The notes: generated from the sequence alone by a model not told the origin. Shown: positions 1-11,912, numbered from the stretch's first letter. The stretch is 64,000 bases of DNA from Ypsolopha sequella (GCA_934047225.1 OW203989.1:14297977-14361976), one strand, 5' to 3'. Numbers and translations are program-made.

Positions 1-245
1 TTGGATAGGTTCTAGCAGTTCATCCAAATAGCATTTTAGGACCTCGTTAGTAACATGATCATTTCCTGTAGCTTTTTTGGTTTTCAAACTTTCTAAGGCA
101 TGTCTTATTTCGGACTTGAGAAACAAGGGTACGTTTTCTTGTTTTTCTGATATAGGTTTCATACTCGTAGCTTCTGTAGAGTCGTATACATTTTTGTAAA
201 ACTCGGTAGCTACTTTTAATAAATCCTTTCTCGTTGTTGTCTTTT
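1..245 (-). pseudogene. RTE-type LINE, 5'-truncated end (partial at window edge)
   Basis: This is the left-copy counterpart of 31892-32136. On the minus strand it encodes the region just before the RTE reverse transcriptase core, including the stretch ending GNDHVTNEVL. There is no endonuclease domain and no intact start. The rest of the element lies outside the window to the left. It is a dead fragment; see 30093-32136 for the full description. Confidence 0.85.
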
Positions 246-270
246 GACTCGCACTTGGCCGGTTTTTATT
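246..270 (-). repeat. Target duplication and terminal stub of the host repeat
   Basis: The sequence gactcgcactt followed by ggccggttttta is the reverse complement of the start of the lepidopteran 'ccggccaagtgcgagtc' repeat. It is what remains on this side of the RTE insertion site; the matching half is 24606-24910 beside the second copy. Confidence 0.75.
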
Positions 271-1096
271 TATTGTTATTTTAAATCTACTTAAAGACAT
301 ATTTTAAGTTAAGTTACTCCCAGGTCATTTAACTATACAATATTGAAAACCCTGTTTCAATATGTTTAGTAGTGTAAACTTTAATCGCATACATATAGAC
401 AGACAAAAAAGTCTTACATTTGTTAAATTATTTTTAAGAGTAAAAATAAGGAATCTACTTCAGGGATTTTTTCCTTTGTACGGATAGACAAAACCCTTCC
501 TAAAATTGTATTACAAGTATGGATACAGATTACGGGTTGAATAGTTTGTGATATCCAGGCGGGTGTTCTACTGAGCTCCATGTTGGTACCAGTCCTGTAC
601 AAGCTGTATACGAAACCACAATGTCATTTCAGGTACCTTTGTGAATGGCAAGCGCTTTAAGCATAACATACATAGTTTTAATTAAATTGTACGTGATTCT
701 AACTGAACTGTACCAAGATAAACCTAAAATACCAGTAGATGCTAGTGATTGTTGGCACTTGGTGGAATTTATAAAACATTGTTTTAAAAAACACTTTTAC
801 TTATCCACATATTACAATATAACTTTATTATGCCCGACCGGTTTTGCTGTAAAGCATTTTTTAGGGCTTTTTACACATCCTAACTAACAAATAAATAATA
901 TACACTACAATCATGTCTAAAATGACGTGCAATAAATGAAACAACAAACAGACAGAAGGGGAATTTCAAATCAAAAATGATTTTTATATATATAATATGT
1001 GGATAAGTACAAGTGTTTTTTAAAACAATGTAAAATACCAGTACTTAAGCACTATCAATAGTACTTCTGTACAAATTATAAAGTTCAAGTTCTACC
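271..1096. other. AT-rich stretch, nothing recognised
   Basis: There are no convincing coding frames. An 80-codon open frame at 645-887 has no recognisable domain and recurs only because the unit is duplicated. Short lines such as 'gacagacaaaaaag' hint at decayed repeats. Confidence 0.6.
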
Positions 1097-1367
1097 TATA
1101 CAACGTGTAACAGAAAGGTGTAACCATATTTGAAGAGCTTATTCAGTCAATGGTATAGAACAACTTTTACTATGGAAAAAAACCTGTAGCTCGAAAAGAA
1201 AAATCGACTGTTTCATAGAAAAATGCAATGCTGCTCGGCCGAAATGTATGGAAGGGCAGATTTTTTTTTTGAGATTTCGGTATTAGCTCCATAGTAAAAG
1301 TTGTTCTTTACCATTGACTGAATAAACTGTTCAAATATGGTTACACCTTTCTGTTACACATTGTATA
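1097..1367. mobile_element. 271-bp foldback MITE
   Basis: Two arms of roughly 70-80 bp are inverted copies of each other. The left starts 'tatacaacgtgtaacag' and runs through 'caatggtatagaacaac'; the right ends 'ctgttacacattgtata'. Between them is a short core with a T-run. There is no coding capacity. This is the expected structure of a non-autonomous DNA transposon. A half copy lies at 12932-13093. Confidence 0.8.
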
Positions 1368-1404
1368 TAAGCAGAGCTTACAGAGCAGGCAGACCGAAAA
1401 TAAA

Positions 1405-1779
1405 TTAAAAAACCGGCAAAGTGTGAGTCGGACTCGCGCGCGAAGGGTTCCGTACCATTATCTATAAAAACGGAAAAAAAACATGTTTGTTGTATGGGAG
1501 CCCCCTTAAATATTTATTTTATTCTGTTTTTTAGTATTTGTTGTTATAGCGGCAACAAAAATACATCATCTGTGAAAATTTCAACAGACTAAATATCACG
1601 GTTCATGAGATACAGCCTGGTGACAGACGGACAGACAGACGGACAGACAGACGGACAGACAAACGGACAGTACAGACGGACGGACAGACAGACGAACAGA
1701 CAGACGGATAGACAGACGGATAGCGGAGTCTTAGTAATAGGGCCCCGTTGGTTACCCTTTGGGTACGGAACCCTAAAAA
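1405..1779 (+). repeat. Lepidopteran dispersed repeat with (gacggaca)n core
   Basis: It begins 'aaccggcaaagtgtgagtc', continues with 'gaagggttccgtaccatta', and ends 'gggtacggaaccctaaaaa'. A gacggaca/gacagaca array lies at about 1622-1721. It is the most complete of several members here; the others are at 1955, 4685 and 24606 (reversed). The TDGQTDGQ-like translation comes only from the array. It is non-coding. Confidence 0.85.
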
Positions 1780-1954
1780 TATGTCAAGCTTAGGTCATAT
1801 ACAATGGACGGGTATCTGTAAACACGCTTTAAGTTGTTAATGTAATGCAATCAAAATGTAATGCATAAAGTGACATTAATTTTCTTGTTAAAACTCAATT
1901 AATATAACATACAATGAGCAATTTGCGCAAATTGCTATAAAATGTATTTAAAAT

Positions 1955-2700
1955 AAAAACCGGCCAAGTGTGAGTCGGGCCTCGCTCTTTTAGGGTTCCA
2001 ATAAATAATTTAAACCAATAATTTAAATTTTGGGTAATGCTCTAATTCTGTCACAAATAATCACATTTATGTGGCTCGTAGTCTGTGAATGTGATACATC
2101 ATGTTTTAAATTTAATAGAAATTAGAAATAGAAATAAATAGAAAATAGAAATTACAAACTTATCCATATACAAAATTCATGAAAAAAAACGCAAAATTAA
2201 GTTTGATGAGTATTCCGGGACGTATCTCTAAAACTACATTATAAATCGGCGTTTTTAGTATAATTTGTTGTTTAGATACAGCATATGATACGTAATATAC
2301 AGAAATATCTAATTCCCAACTGCTTTGGCCTTTAAGATGCTCTAAAAATGGCAAATTTGATAGCCTCCCATTTGTTTATTTTTAATTAAAAAAATATAAA
2401 AATATATTTATGCTCTACTTAATGAGGTCTAGACAATGACACCCGACATGCTAGGGTAAAAAAAAAACATTTTCTCTTCTTCATTTTCATGTATGAGGCA
2501 CCCCTGAAAAATAACTCAATTACATTTTAAATTCAAAATTCGGTTTTGGGTCAACATTTTACACAACGTATAAAAATTTCAAGTTTCTATCTCATTCCGT
2601 CTAAGATCTAAAGACCCGTGACATACGGACAGACAGACAGACGGACAGCGCAGTGACATTAATAGGGCTCCGATTTGCCCTTTGGGAACGGAACCCTAAA
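1955..2700 (+). repeat. Diverged second member of the ggccaagtg repeat family
   Basis: It opens 'aaaaccggccaagtgtgag' and closes with 'tttgggaacggaaccctaaa', preceded by a short gacagacagacggacag tract at about 2626-2647. The interior is different and AT-rich, so this is a separate subfamily from 1405-1779. Confidence 0.75.
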
Positions 2701-2978
2701 ACCCAAAACACGGGTATCGTCTGGATATGTATGCCTGAAGGAGTGTCAGAGGTGTTCATATTTAAGTCACAACCACTTGGTACACGCGCTTTTCACCGAG
2801 GAATATTACGTCCCAACGTGATGAGTGGTGAACTCTTTCGCCGTACTTCGGGCACAAATGGACAAACAGTTTAACGTGCAAAGCACGCATACCGAACACA
2901 AATTAATGTGCACTGCAGGGATTGAACCCATTACCTCTGGGTTAGCAGGCGAGCGCTCTACCACTCGGCCACAGAGGG
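2701..2978 (-). mobile_element. tRNA-derived SINE
   Basis: Read on the minus strand, the head carries a pol III A box (tggccgagtgg, plus-strand 2961-2971) and a B box (gggttcaatccc, plus-strand 2918-2930), resembling the first part of a tRNA. It is followed by a non-tRNA body (motifs 'gtacggcgaaagagttcacc' and 'cctcggtgaaa'). The body matches a second copy on the plus strand at 10555-10800, so it is a family rather than a tRNA gene. No acceptor stem pairing follows. Confidence 0.8.
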
Positions 2979-4684
2979 TTATACTAATGTACTTAAATTT
3001 ACATGGAGGTTCTACTGTAATTCAGCACTTTACTAGCTACGTTTTACGAGTGGCTTGGCCGATTGACGTTTTGAAATGTACGTAAAGGAAGAAGTGTATC
3101 GAGCAGTGCTAAGAATATGCCCATTTCTTATTCTGAATATTTCACAGAGCACTTATCTATTAGACATCTTATTATGAGGCTATGCGAATTTTATTTTTGT
3201 CACTGTCACTCCAAGCGAAAAATCGGGCAGTGCGAGAGGGGCGGATTCAGGGCAAAAGGGAAAAAAGTTGGTTTTTTATTTTTATTAAAAAACTAAAATA
3301 GCTAGCAAAATTTCAAAATCTCTAGATATTGTTGAAACGCACCTAAAAAAATATGTTTGAGTTCTGTATATGCTTCCTATTCGTAAACGAGGAGAAAAAG
3401 TGTGTTTGAAGACCTCATTTCAACAATTATTTCTATCGAGGAAAATTTATCCAAACATGTTTTCCAATTTCAAAACCTAGATTATATAGTCAAAATGCAT
3501 ATACCAGAAATTTATTAAAACTTTCCGTGTATTTCATGAAATACACAGAAAAGAAACACCCGTATTTTTTTCGCATATCGCCTTAACTACGGACAAGTGA
3601 CAATTTTTTCCGTCCCTGCCGGTGTGTTGCGGGGTAATGCGGGGAACTAAGCAAGGACATAGAGATGGAATTACATTAAAATTTGTACTTTAGTGCAATT
3701 GCACTGACGTGTGGCGAAAAAGGTTTGCCCTCCTTGCGACTTCTAATGGCTTAGTGGTCTGTGGAGTATTGGTATACCTACATGTGAGCTGTCGACGCAA
3801 CCCCCGTCAGAAGAGCACATCGGTTGAACAATATACAGCAGTCGGTCCTTACCCTTATCACATCGATAACTTTACTTACGTTCTAGTTACTACTCTCTGA
3901 CAGGTCCGTGGAACGAAACGTCCAAGTTCGACGGTTAATGGTTTGAATGTGGAATACAATTTAAATATACACGTTCATTGCTAATTTGATTTTAGTTCAG
4001 TTCTGAAGTCATAGTTTTGATACAAATCTATTTGAAAATTTGAAATTACATTGTTTATTTAAATGTTATTTGTCGATTTTTTTCTCAAAAGGAAACTTTA
4101 GGAACATTGATAGTAATGAATAATTATCCTTTCAAATCAAAACATTATGGGTCATTAGTAACTACCAACGGTTATTAAGTTAATTTTCATAACCTCCATT
4201 TTTTTGTATTTGGAGTTAATCACAAAATTGCATTCTATTAATCAACAAAAATAAATTATTTCACTAGTAAAAAGGCTCGCTGAAAATCGACAGCAAAATC
4301 AAAAGTTATTTTAGTGTTTAAGACTAAGTTGGGCATTTATTTACTTTTTTAAATTATATGCCTTCGTTGTTATTAAATTTAAGTGAATATAATTTCTTTT
4401 TAACTCTGTTGTGTTTTTGTTTCATTCTTTTTTGTATCAAGTACCTAAGTAGCGATACAACATACAATCTGAGTATCATTTATAACAAGTATAATACGTC
4501 CATAACTTCGAGCATATTACTTATTTAGTTTAGTTTATTTTTATAAGGTATAGGTTTTATGAGGGTTTTGTTTAGGTAAGTGTTTTGTTTTAGTTAAGTT
4601 TTATTTTGTAGGTAGATTTTTAAGTGTTTGATTGTTATGTATATTTAATAAAATTGAATACTTGCTGCAACTATTTGCAATCAA
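2979..4684. other. AT-rich stretch, nothing recognised
   Basis: No gene or named repeat was recognised. Short open frames (for example 3709-3900) lack homology cues. A GC-richer patch 'gccggtgtgttgcggggtaat' sits near 3618. Confidence 0.55.
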
Positions 4685-5508
4685 TAAAACCAGTCAAGTG
4701 CGAGTCAGACTCACGTACCTAGGGTTCCACATCGTGGATTGAAAATTTTTAATTTTGCAATTTTTTTTCGTAAATTTCTCAACTGCTATATTTTTCCTGT
4801 AATATTTATGTAAACACATATTACCATGATTTTTCTCATATTTATCGGTTCGCCAGTTTTGTGGATAAGGACATTTGGAGGGGGACATACGTTTTTTGTG
4901 GTTAGCCATGCTATATATTTTTCAATCAACTCTTTAATACCTACAATTTGATACCCATATTGTATTTCATATTTATTATATTAATATTCATATTAATATT
5001 TTTTCATTTATTTTTCCTCTTTTTTATATTTCTCATTTGTGTTATTTTTTTTTTTATTGTATTGTTTTCCTGTAATTGGCCAGTAGTGATCTATTATCAA
5101 CAGATTTTTTCATATTTTTCGGTCCACCAGTTTCGGAGATAACGGGGAGGGCATACATTTTTTGTGGCTTTTCAAAGATTTCTCGAAACCAGTCTCAGTA
5201 AACTTAGTAAAAGTATTATATTTTTACAATCAACTTTTTAATATCTACAAGTTGATACCCATATTGTATTTTTGGATAATATTTTTTATTTTTCTCTCCA
5301 TTTTTGGAAATATTTTGAACAATTTCAAGCATTTTAAATTTTTTTACACCGTTGTATGTAAGCAAATTAATACTATTTTTGTGCTACATTGCAAGTCTTT
5401 CTGTTTAACGGTGCTAAAGTTATAAGGCTGTGACATACGGACGGATGGACAACGGAGTCTCACGGTAAAGTTTCCTTTTGTACCTTTTAGGTACTACGGA
5501 ACCCTAAT
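4685..5508 (+). repeat. Third member of the ggccaagtg repeat family
   Basis: It starts 'aaccagtcaagtgcgagtca' and ends 'tactacggaaccctaat', with a remnant 'cggacggatggacaacgga' near the end. The interior is T-rich and diverged, containing an internal near-duplication around 'ttgatacccatattgtattt' (4949 and 5256). The hydrophobic open frames at 4948-5425 come from the T-runs and are not genes. Confidence 0.7.
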
Positions 5509-7652
5509 AACAGACGTAAACGTAAAACAAACTTTGTCTACGCCGCGTCTCGTAGGTGTTTGCGGCGGTGGCAAAGCGTAGACCTGCTACGCCGTAGCCA
5601 TGAGTACTACAAAATACTGAATATGAGAAACTATAGAAATTGACAATTTGTGCCATATTATTCAAAAATCTTTCCAATGTAATGTATCAGGTGGTTTTGT
5701 GAAATAAATCCTATGAGCTATTAACACAAAACTTTAATCTGCAACATTTTCAGCTAAAATTTAATACAAGCAAATGCATATGCTATCAAATTTGAAACAC
5801 AAAACAAAATTTCAATATAGATATCTCACCCGTGCCTATGCATATTGCATAAAACGCTGCCAGTTAGTGTGTTTTTAAGGATTTATGCATTGAAAACCGA
5901 TGAAAGTGCCTATGATGCGACACGGCAGATAAAACTTTTTTGTCGCGTTTCAAAAATGTATTTACGGGAACAATTGTATACATTGATCACGTACCACACC
6001 GTTTCCGACGAAAGGTACTCGTATAATCCAATCAATTATGACCGTGCTTCCAATTCGTTGCAATCGGGAGGGCGAAGATTAAATAAAAAGTATGGAGCAC
6101 TCTCACGGGTGTATGCGATTTTAATTGATAGGAATCTGTAGTAGGTTTGCAATAACTACGGCAAAAATAACGAATTTCGAGCGGTTTTAATCGAAAACTG
6201 GTGATGTACTCGTCCATACGACCAACTTTCAATATGAATTCAATCACGAAATAGTAAATAAAATTCTGCTGTTCTATTTTGGTCCAGCAGGTATTGCACT
6301 TTTAAAACATCTGTCTTTTACAAATTCGGGGTTGTTTTCACAGTAAAAAAAAGGAAAAGTGCCAAGACAGTTTGCGTATCCAAAACCACTTAAGAGCGCA
6401 CCGAGCTTTTTAAACAGTCAAACACATTTTTATAACCCTTGTTTGAAGTAGTAAACAATTATATTAAAATCTAGGGAAATATATTGGTACTATTGGGTAT
6501 ATATACTAGACTGTATACACGAAGGAAACACACTATTTGATAAAGTTGGCTCGATAGAATAAATTCGCAAAGTTACCTCTTTTCGAGTAATTTTTTTCCC
6601 TATTTCTCTACTTTTTTATACAAATAAGTAATTTGATATTATGATTAATTTACTAAAATAAAGTTCATAGATGACTGGAGCGTTTATACACGATAGTTTT
6701 TTATTTAAGAACAATATAATGAAAATAACAACGATAACCATTGAAAAAGTGCAAAAGTTTGGTTATTATCTTTACTCTTTACAAGTAAAGAAAAAGACAG
6801 AGACAAAGGCAAACGCTCGGTGCGCCTTTAAATGAGAAGGCGAGCCTAAATGCGTTAAGAGACAACACAAAAAAATATTTCCAACATTAAAGAAAACATA
6901 GACGGCTTCACTTTCTATTTATAACGGACAACTTCCTAAAATATATTTTTAAGATAAATCGTTTTGATTCTGTGGTTATTTAAACGCTTAAAAACTCTTT
7001 GAAAAACACTTAGGCACCCATAGACTTAGCTGTATATATCCTAAGTCTATGTAAATATAGACATATTTATTTTTAATCTGATTTGAAACAAATGAAAAGA
7101 CGTTCAGTGCTACAAGGATCTTTTGCCGCGTGGATGACAATGGCGTGACAGGTGCTGTGTTAGTTCCGATTTTGAACACAACCAATTCACGCGCCAAAAG
7201 AGTCTTGTAGCACGGTATATACATGCATATTTTTGGTGCGTTCTTAGCATAGTTCCGTGCTTATTTTGAAACGTAGTATTTTAAATGGCTTAATATTGTA
7301 TCCAATAATCGAATACAGTACCTAAATGACAGTTGTTTAAAGAAAGGTGTCCGCGTTTTATGGAAAGAGCGACTAGTGCGAAATTTTGTCTTTGTTTTTA
7401 ACTTTGATATTGCTAACGGCTCTTATCAATTGTTCACCTTATTTTATATATTGCAAAACCGTTTGAAAACGGGCCTCAACTGAAAATCAGCGCAGTGGCT
7501 TGCCTCTGCATTATGCTGAGTTGAGGACCTTTTCTACTTCCACAGCACCTACATTATTTATTAGTTTTAGTTGTGTTTTTTCTTTTTTAATTGTAAAATG
7601 TGTATTTTTTCTTTTCTTTGTCGTGTGTTGCTGTGGAAGTGGAATAAAGAAG
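5509..7652. other. Unassigned intergenic DNA
   Basis: No supported gene. A GC-rich patch at 5538-5605 has short inverted pieces (gtctacgc / gcgtagac). The 11-mer gcgcaccgagc near 6396 reappears inverted as gctcggtgcgc near 6812. Open frames at 5845-6141 and 6032-6247 (opposite strands) are unrecognised. Confidence 0.5.
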
Positions 7653-7653
7653 T

Positions 7654-7704
<51 letters not shown>

Positions 7705-7717
7705 ATATCTATCTATT
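7653..7717 (+). repeat. (atct)n microsatellite
   Basis: About 16 tetranucleotides of 'atct' with two imperfect units. The tract has the same length in all three copies of the unit. Confidence 0.95.
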
Positions 7718-8210
7718 TAGTTATCGTATTATCAGCAAGCATTATCATATAATTATAGTTCCGTACTCTGACCGTCTCGTTTCAAAATGGTAACAGAATT
7801 TTTGGGCGAATTACAGAATATACAGTTTTGCGAAACACTCGCTACGTTTAAGGTCAGATGCACAACTTCAAATGACCATTTCACACTGTGTAAATTAGTC
7901 AATCTGTTTAATAAAAGTAAAATAGATAAAAGACTTACAGGTCTAATCTAAACATTTTAGAAAAAACGCAAAAGCTTTAAGTTCGCTCAATAAAAAAGAA
8001 TACGAAGTTACCTCTAAATTTTATGTTTTTCGAGTGTTAAAGGGCCTTCCTTAAATTATACAGCCTTGAAGTGACCAATGAGCCTTTGGAATAATTTAAT
8101 AATTACATCTAGAAGGCGAGTTTTTAAATAAAAACGCAGTTTTTCGTGAGCGCGTGTTTCTTGGTGATCCTAACAGCCACGGCTGAGAACGTACTATTTT
8201 AAAGCAAAAG

Positions 8211-8317
8211 GAAAAATCGTATAGTTCAATTCTGATTGATGCAAAATGAGGTGCTCAATTTAACCTTGTATGCACCCTTAACGCACGATGCGAGGAGTAA
8301 CCCACATGTTCCTTTAT
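8211..8317 (+). repeat. 107-bp segment present in both orientations
   Basis: This is the last 107 bp of the direct match to the unit (40102-40208). It occurs again inverted at 20341-20447 as the distal end of the inverted segment. Such inverted duplications are the usual footprint of staggered breaks or template switching at rearrangements. Confidence 0.9.
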
Positions 8318-8627
8318 CCAAGTTTTTACAAATAGGATATATACCGATAAGCCCTAGTAACCAACCCTATGTAGGCGTACGGGAACATTTATTGCTGGGT
8401 TTATGTTTCACAAGTGAACGCCCGCGGGTTGGTTCACTACGCTCAGTGTTTTTTATGGATTTTTTAATTGGATCACGGTGTGGAATTTATTAGAAATGAC
8501 GGTTTCTTGTAAATATCACAGAAGGAAAGGTTGAGGGGAAAAGAGATAGAGGACCTACTTTACTCAAGTGAACGAGAAAGTTAATATTATTACTGGCGGT
8601 TACTCCACCGACAACAACTTTTTTAAA
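8318..8627. other. Region-specific sequence after the rearrangement breakpoint
   Basis: Unique in this window. It begins 'ccaagtttttacaaatagg' immediately after the copies diverge. No gene recognised. Confidence 0.55.
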
Positions 8628-9765
8628 CTAGCTTTTGCCCGCGGATCCGCCCGCGTTGAAGAGATTTTCATGGAATAAGGTAAACATAGGGACATGGTTT
8701 TTGAGCCTAACAACCATATATATGGTCAATATTGTCACATCATCAGACCCTGGTCTATTTAAAAATAATATATAATATATAAAAATTTAAAAATTAAAAA
8801 AATAATAATAGTAATATTTAAAAAAATTACCAATCAAGATCGAAAAAAGAATCCCAAACTTGAGAGGACTGCTGTTGTCCCTTGAGGAGATCATGTGTCC
8901 ACCTTCCAGTCCCATCATCAGACCCTGGTCACCATGTTTTACAAAAACACTCACTAAGATCCCAACTCAAGAGGTCTCTAAAAAGTATGATTCTGATTCG
9001 TATACCTACTACGCTAAGGCGAACTCTGGCGAACCTACCACATGTTTCACTTGAGCTCTCATCATCTTATGACGCTGCTCCCTTGGTCATCTTATGGCAC
9101 TGCTACCCTAAAGGTTTCTCGAAGAAACGCTCTAACTTACAATGAAAACTGCATCAAAATCCATCGAGTAGTATACTCGTATACTGCGTTAGCGTTGTTG
9201 GCTGTGTATGGCGACGATCGCATTTTTTATAGAAGCTCAAATTATATTGCGATGTATAAACGTGCAGTATCATTGCGTGCAGTGACATCTAGTGACATCC
9301 CGTAAACTAACGTATGTGAATGTTAATACATTTACTGGGTCTGACTGACTGGGTCACACGTAATTTCGATTGTATTTACCAGGGTGGCGCCATTTGACTG
9401 TATATTTATTTAATTTATTTAGTCCATATACAATACGCAATATTTATTTTGTTGTACTGTTTATTCTATTACACAAATGTATAAGGAAAATAAAAAAAAA
9501 AACAAAAATCCGGTCCGTGATTTGAACCCGCAACACTCGGTACGCTATACGCTAAGGCAAACCTACGACATGGTTCACTAAAATTCTCACTGCACTGCTC
9601 CCTTTGGTCATAGCGTGATGATAGGCCTTTCCTTCCCCGAGAAATATTTTACCTTAGGATAAAAACTGCACCAAAATCTATTAAGCGGTTCTCAAGTTAT
9701 AAGTAACCGTACAGACAGACAGACAGACAGAGAGAGGTTGCATTTTATATGTTTAGAAAAGAGAA
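8628..9765 (-). mobile_element. Probable Helitron-like (Lep1-related) region, composite
   Basis: At 8628 'ctagcttttgcccgcgg' is the reverse complement of the 3' end of the better-preserved Helitron at 19408-19943, including terminal CTAG and the gcccgcgg hairpin arm. At about 9700-9760 'gtacagacagacagacagac' precedes 'gcattttatatgttta', resembling the opposite end of such elements. Two diverged internal copies of a 'gctaaggc...cactgctccct' block (about 9010-9155 and 9545-9680) suggest a composite. Outer limits are uncertain. A B-box-like 'gggttcaaatcacgg' (reverse strand, near 9517) may be a SINE scrap. Confidence 0.4.
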
Positions 9766-10554
9766 TAAGATTACATGCCTAACTAAATGAATAAAAGCAG
9801 AACGCAATTTTTTTTTTTTTGCATGCATGCATAGGTATATTTGAAGAACCCTTTTCTTAAGAAGGTAATAATTTTGATCGCAGCAGACCCTTAAATATTA
9901 TAATTAAATAATAATTTATCTTAAATAATATTTTAATAAAATAATAAATGCAATTAAACTAAATATATATTTTGATGCACGAAAAGATTAATGCTTCCTA
10001 TACCTTTCGTGCCAACTTTGCTTTGTTAACAATTATCTCTTATTTTCCGATGTACATCAGACGGACACAACTATTTTTATTCCCTTTTTACTAGATACTT
10101 ATCGTAGCCGGAATTATATTACCCATTTAATTATCATAAAGCTTTATTGGTCTACGAACAAACGGTATAGAGCTATTACATGTAGTTTATTTACGAGATT
10201 AACCTCGAGAAGTGAGATTAAACACCTATACACACCAACGGTGGATCCAGGGGGGGGATCATGGGGATCATGACCCCCCCTGGGCCCACTTCAACTTTTT
10301 TTTCTATACAGACACGCCAAATTTACCTAAAATTGCACAAAATTTTATTTTATATTTGGACTAGTTCAGAGCCTCTGTGACCCCCCCCCCCCCCTCTGGC
10401 TCGCAGGCTGGGCCCGCCCTTGATACACACACACAGAGAGAGAGAGAGCTGGCGAGAGACCAACGAAAATGGCGTGGATAAGATGAGGCCTATTCCTAAT
10501 GTGGGCTGAATGATGATGACACAACAGAAACCTGAACATAGAGTTCAGGATTAT
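9766..10554. other. AT-rich DNA with G/C homopolymer hairpin
   Basis: No gene. At 10243-10283 a G-run and a C-run face each other across 'atcatggggatcatgac' and can pair. A C-run (about 10381-10395) and (ca)/(ga)n follow. At 10450-10540 'gaggcctattcctaatgtgg' resembles the decayed 3' end of a LINE. Confidence 0.5.
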
Positions 10555-10800
10555 AAGTACGGCCGTGGCTTACAATAGAAATATCTAGCTAGAATATCCG
10601 GAGGTCGTGGGTTCAATTCCCAAGGTGCACATTAGTTTTCGGTCTGTGTGCTTTTGTTTTTGAAGTACGGTGACAGGGCTCACCCCCCGTCACGTTTGAG
10701 ATGTAATAATCGTTGGTGAAATGCGGATGTATCAAATGAGTCCACTTGATTTGCATTTCATAGTTCATACCTGTGAACACCTGTGACATGTTTATCTAAT
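10555..10800 (+). mobile_element. tRNA-derived SINE, second copy, degraded head
   Basis: The B box 'gggttcaattccc' is at about 10609-10621; the A-box region is eroded ('tacggccgtggctta'). The body shares 'gtgcacattagtttcggt'-like and 'gtacggtgacagggctcacc' motifs with the SINE at 2701-2978 read on the opposite strand. Confidence 0.7.
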
Positions 10801-10948
10801 CATTTTTAGGATGTCATACGTTATAGGAGCACTTTGGTGTCCGTCTGACTGTCCATCTGTTTCTTGTTTCCAGAAACGAAAAATCCCACTCACTGCCTGA
10901 TCATCAAAACATGTGAAAACGCGTCAAAACATGAAAATAATACATAAA

Positions 10949-11109
10949 AGCCGATTCTGAAGGCTTTAATTTTGATATTAGTGCTGTCAAAACTAAATTT
11001 TCTTCATTGCAAAATGGTCCTTAAGCCTTAGAAACAGAAGCTAAATTACTTTGGCATCTTTTAAGTTTTGACAGCACTAAAACTAAAATTAAAGCCTTCA
11101 GAATCGGCT
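10949..11109. mobile_element. 161-bp foldback MITE
   Basis: Arms of about 46 bp: 'agccgattctgaaggcttta' at the left and its complement ending 'agccttcagaatcggct' at the right, with only a few mismatches. The core is about 70 bp. No coding potential. Confidence 0.8.
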
Positions 11110-11479
11110 ACATTATCTGATTTAAGGGTAACTTACTAAGATATTAGTCCTGCCTCATTGGATCATCAGAGACCAAAAAAGTAATTTTAGTATGAAACGC
11201 ATCTTGACCTTTAAGGTCAAAAGCGTATTAAATTGTTATCTGAAATACGGGTCGGCCTTTCACCTCGCGAAATATACTCTAGGCTAGAGGATTAGACCAA
11301 GCACCAGAATATTATAATGTTGGCCGAACACGCGGGTCGCGTCTATCTATTATATAGATAATTTAACAATAGATTAAGCCTTTTTTTCCGACGACAAAAG
11401 ACATACATTTTAGTATTTTTGTGTACCTATTATTCATATAGAACAATTTTGATAAGAAACAGAAACACTCCAAACCAAA

Positions 11480-11912
11480 GAACTAAGTCAAATCCATCTA
11501 TCCATCCTTCAGCCTGTATTCGTCTATTGCTGCTGGACATAGCCTTCCCAATATTTCGCAATTCTTGGCAGTCCTCCGTCCACATCATCCAGCCACCCAC
11601 CACCCACACCCACAACGTCCTTCAAATTGTCGGTCCAGTGGGAACGAGTTCGACCCACGCTACGCTTTGCTGTACGTAGTCTCAATTCCAACGCCTTTCG
11701 GCCCCAACGCCAACATGACCTACCCACTGACACTTCAACTTACTGATTCAGACACTTTTGATCTCCGACGGATTTCGTCGCTTTCGATTTTATCTATCAG
11801 AGATATCCCAAGCGTAGCCCGCTTCGTAGATCGTTGAGCGACTTTAAACTGGTGGATCAAGCCCTTTGTAAGAGTCCACGTCTCAGCGCCGCCGTACTAC
11901 GCCATCACATGA
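11480..11912 (-). pseudogene. Decayed LINE reverse-transcriptase C-terminus (RTE-like)
   Basis: Read on the minus strand from about 11912, the frame gives YGGAETWTLTK, then HQFKVAQRS, LGISLIDKI and EIRRRSK. After frame breaks come AKRSVGRTRSHWTDNL and a terminal EGYVQQQ. This order (tyrosine-gly-ala-x-thr-trp block, HQFKVAQR block, VGRP/RxxW block, EAYVQQW end) is the conserved C-terminal tail of lepidopteran RTE-type endonuclease-reverse transcriptases. It is a different subfamily from the element at 30093-32136, which has WATSEKQR and WAGHIMR. There is no RT active-site region, and stops and shifts are present. Dead remnant. Confidence 0.75.

Larger units (their letters stand above)
1..8317 (+). 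repeat. Partial left copy of the 20.4-kb tandem unit
   Basis: This stretch matches 31892-40208 at a constant offset of 31,891, and 52240-60556 in the next copy. The open frames and repeat lengths compared, including an unstable (atct)n tract, agree in length. It begins inside the RTE remnant because the window cuts the unit, and identity ends after 'cctttat' at 8317, where the other copies continue with different sequence. Confidence 0.95.

Noticed and set aside
645..887. 80-codon open frame conserved in three copies
   Set aside because: Conservation only reflects the recent duplication. No domain, signal or codon pattern supports a gene.
1605..1793. Protein with TDGQTDGQ repeats
   Set aside because: It is a translation of the (gacggaca)n array inside a known dispersed repeat and has no other gene features.
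2911..2978. A tRNA gene on the minus strand (A and B boxes present)
   Set aside because: No acceptor-stem pairing, and the head runs into a body shared with a second dispersed copy. It is a SINE head.
4948..5425. Small hydrophobic membrane proteins
   Set aside because: The Phe/Ile/Leu-rich translations come from T-rich DNA inside a dispersed repeat.
5845..6247. Overlapping unrecognised frames on both strands
   Set aside because: Both lack recognisable domains, one starts at a non-ATG codon, and they shadow each other. No support beyond length.
6396..6823. Transposon bounded by inverted gcgcaccgagc
   Set aside because: Only 11 bp pair and the flanks do not extend the match or show a target duplication. 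Too weak to call.
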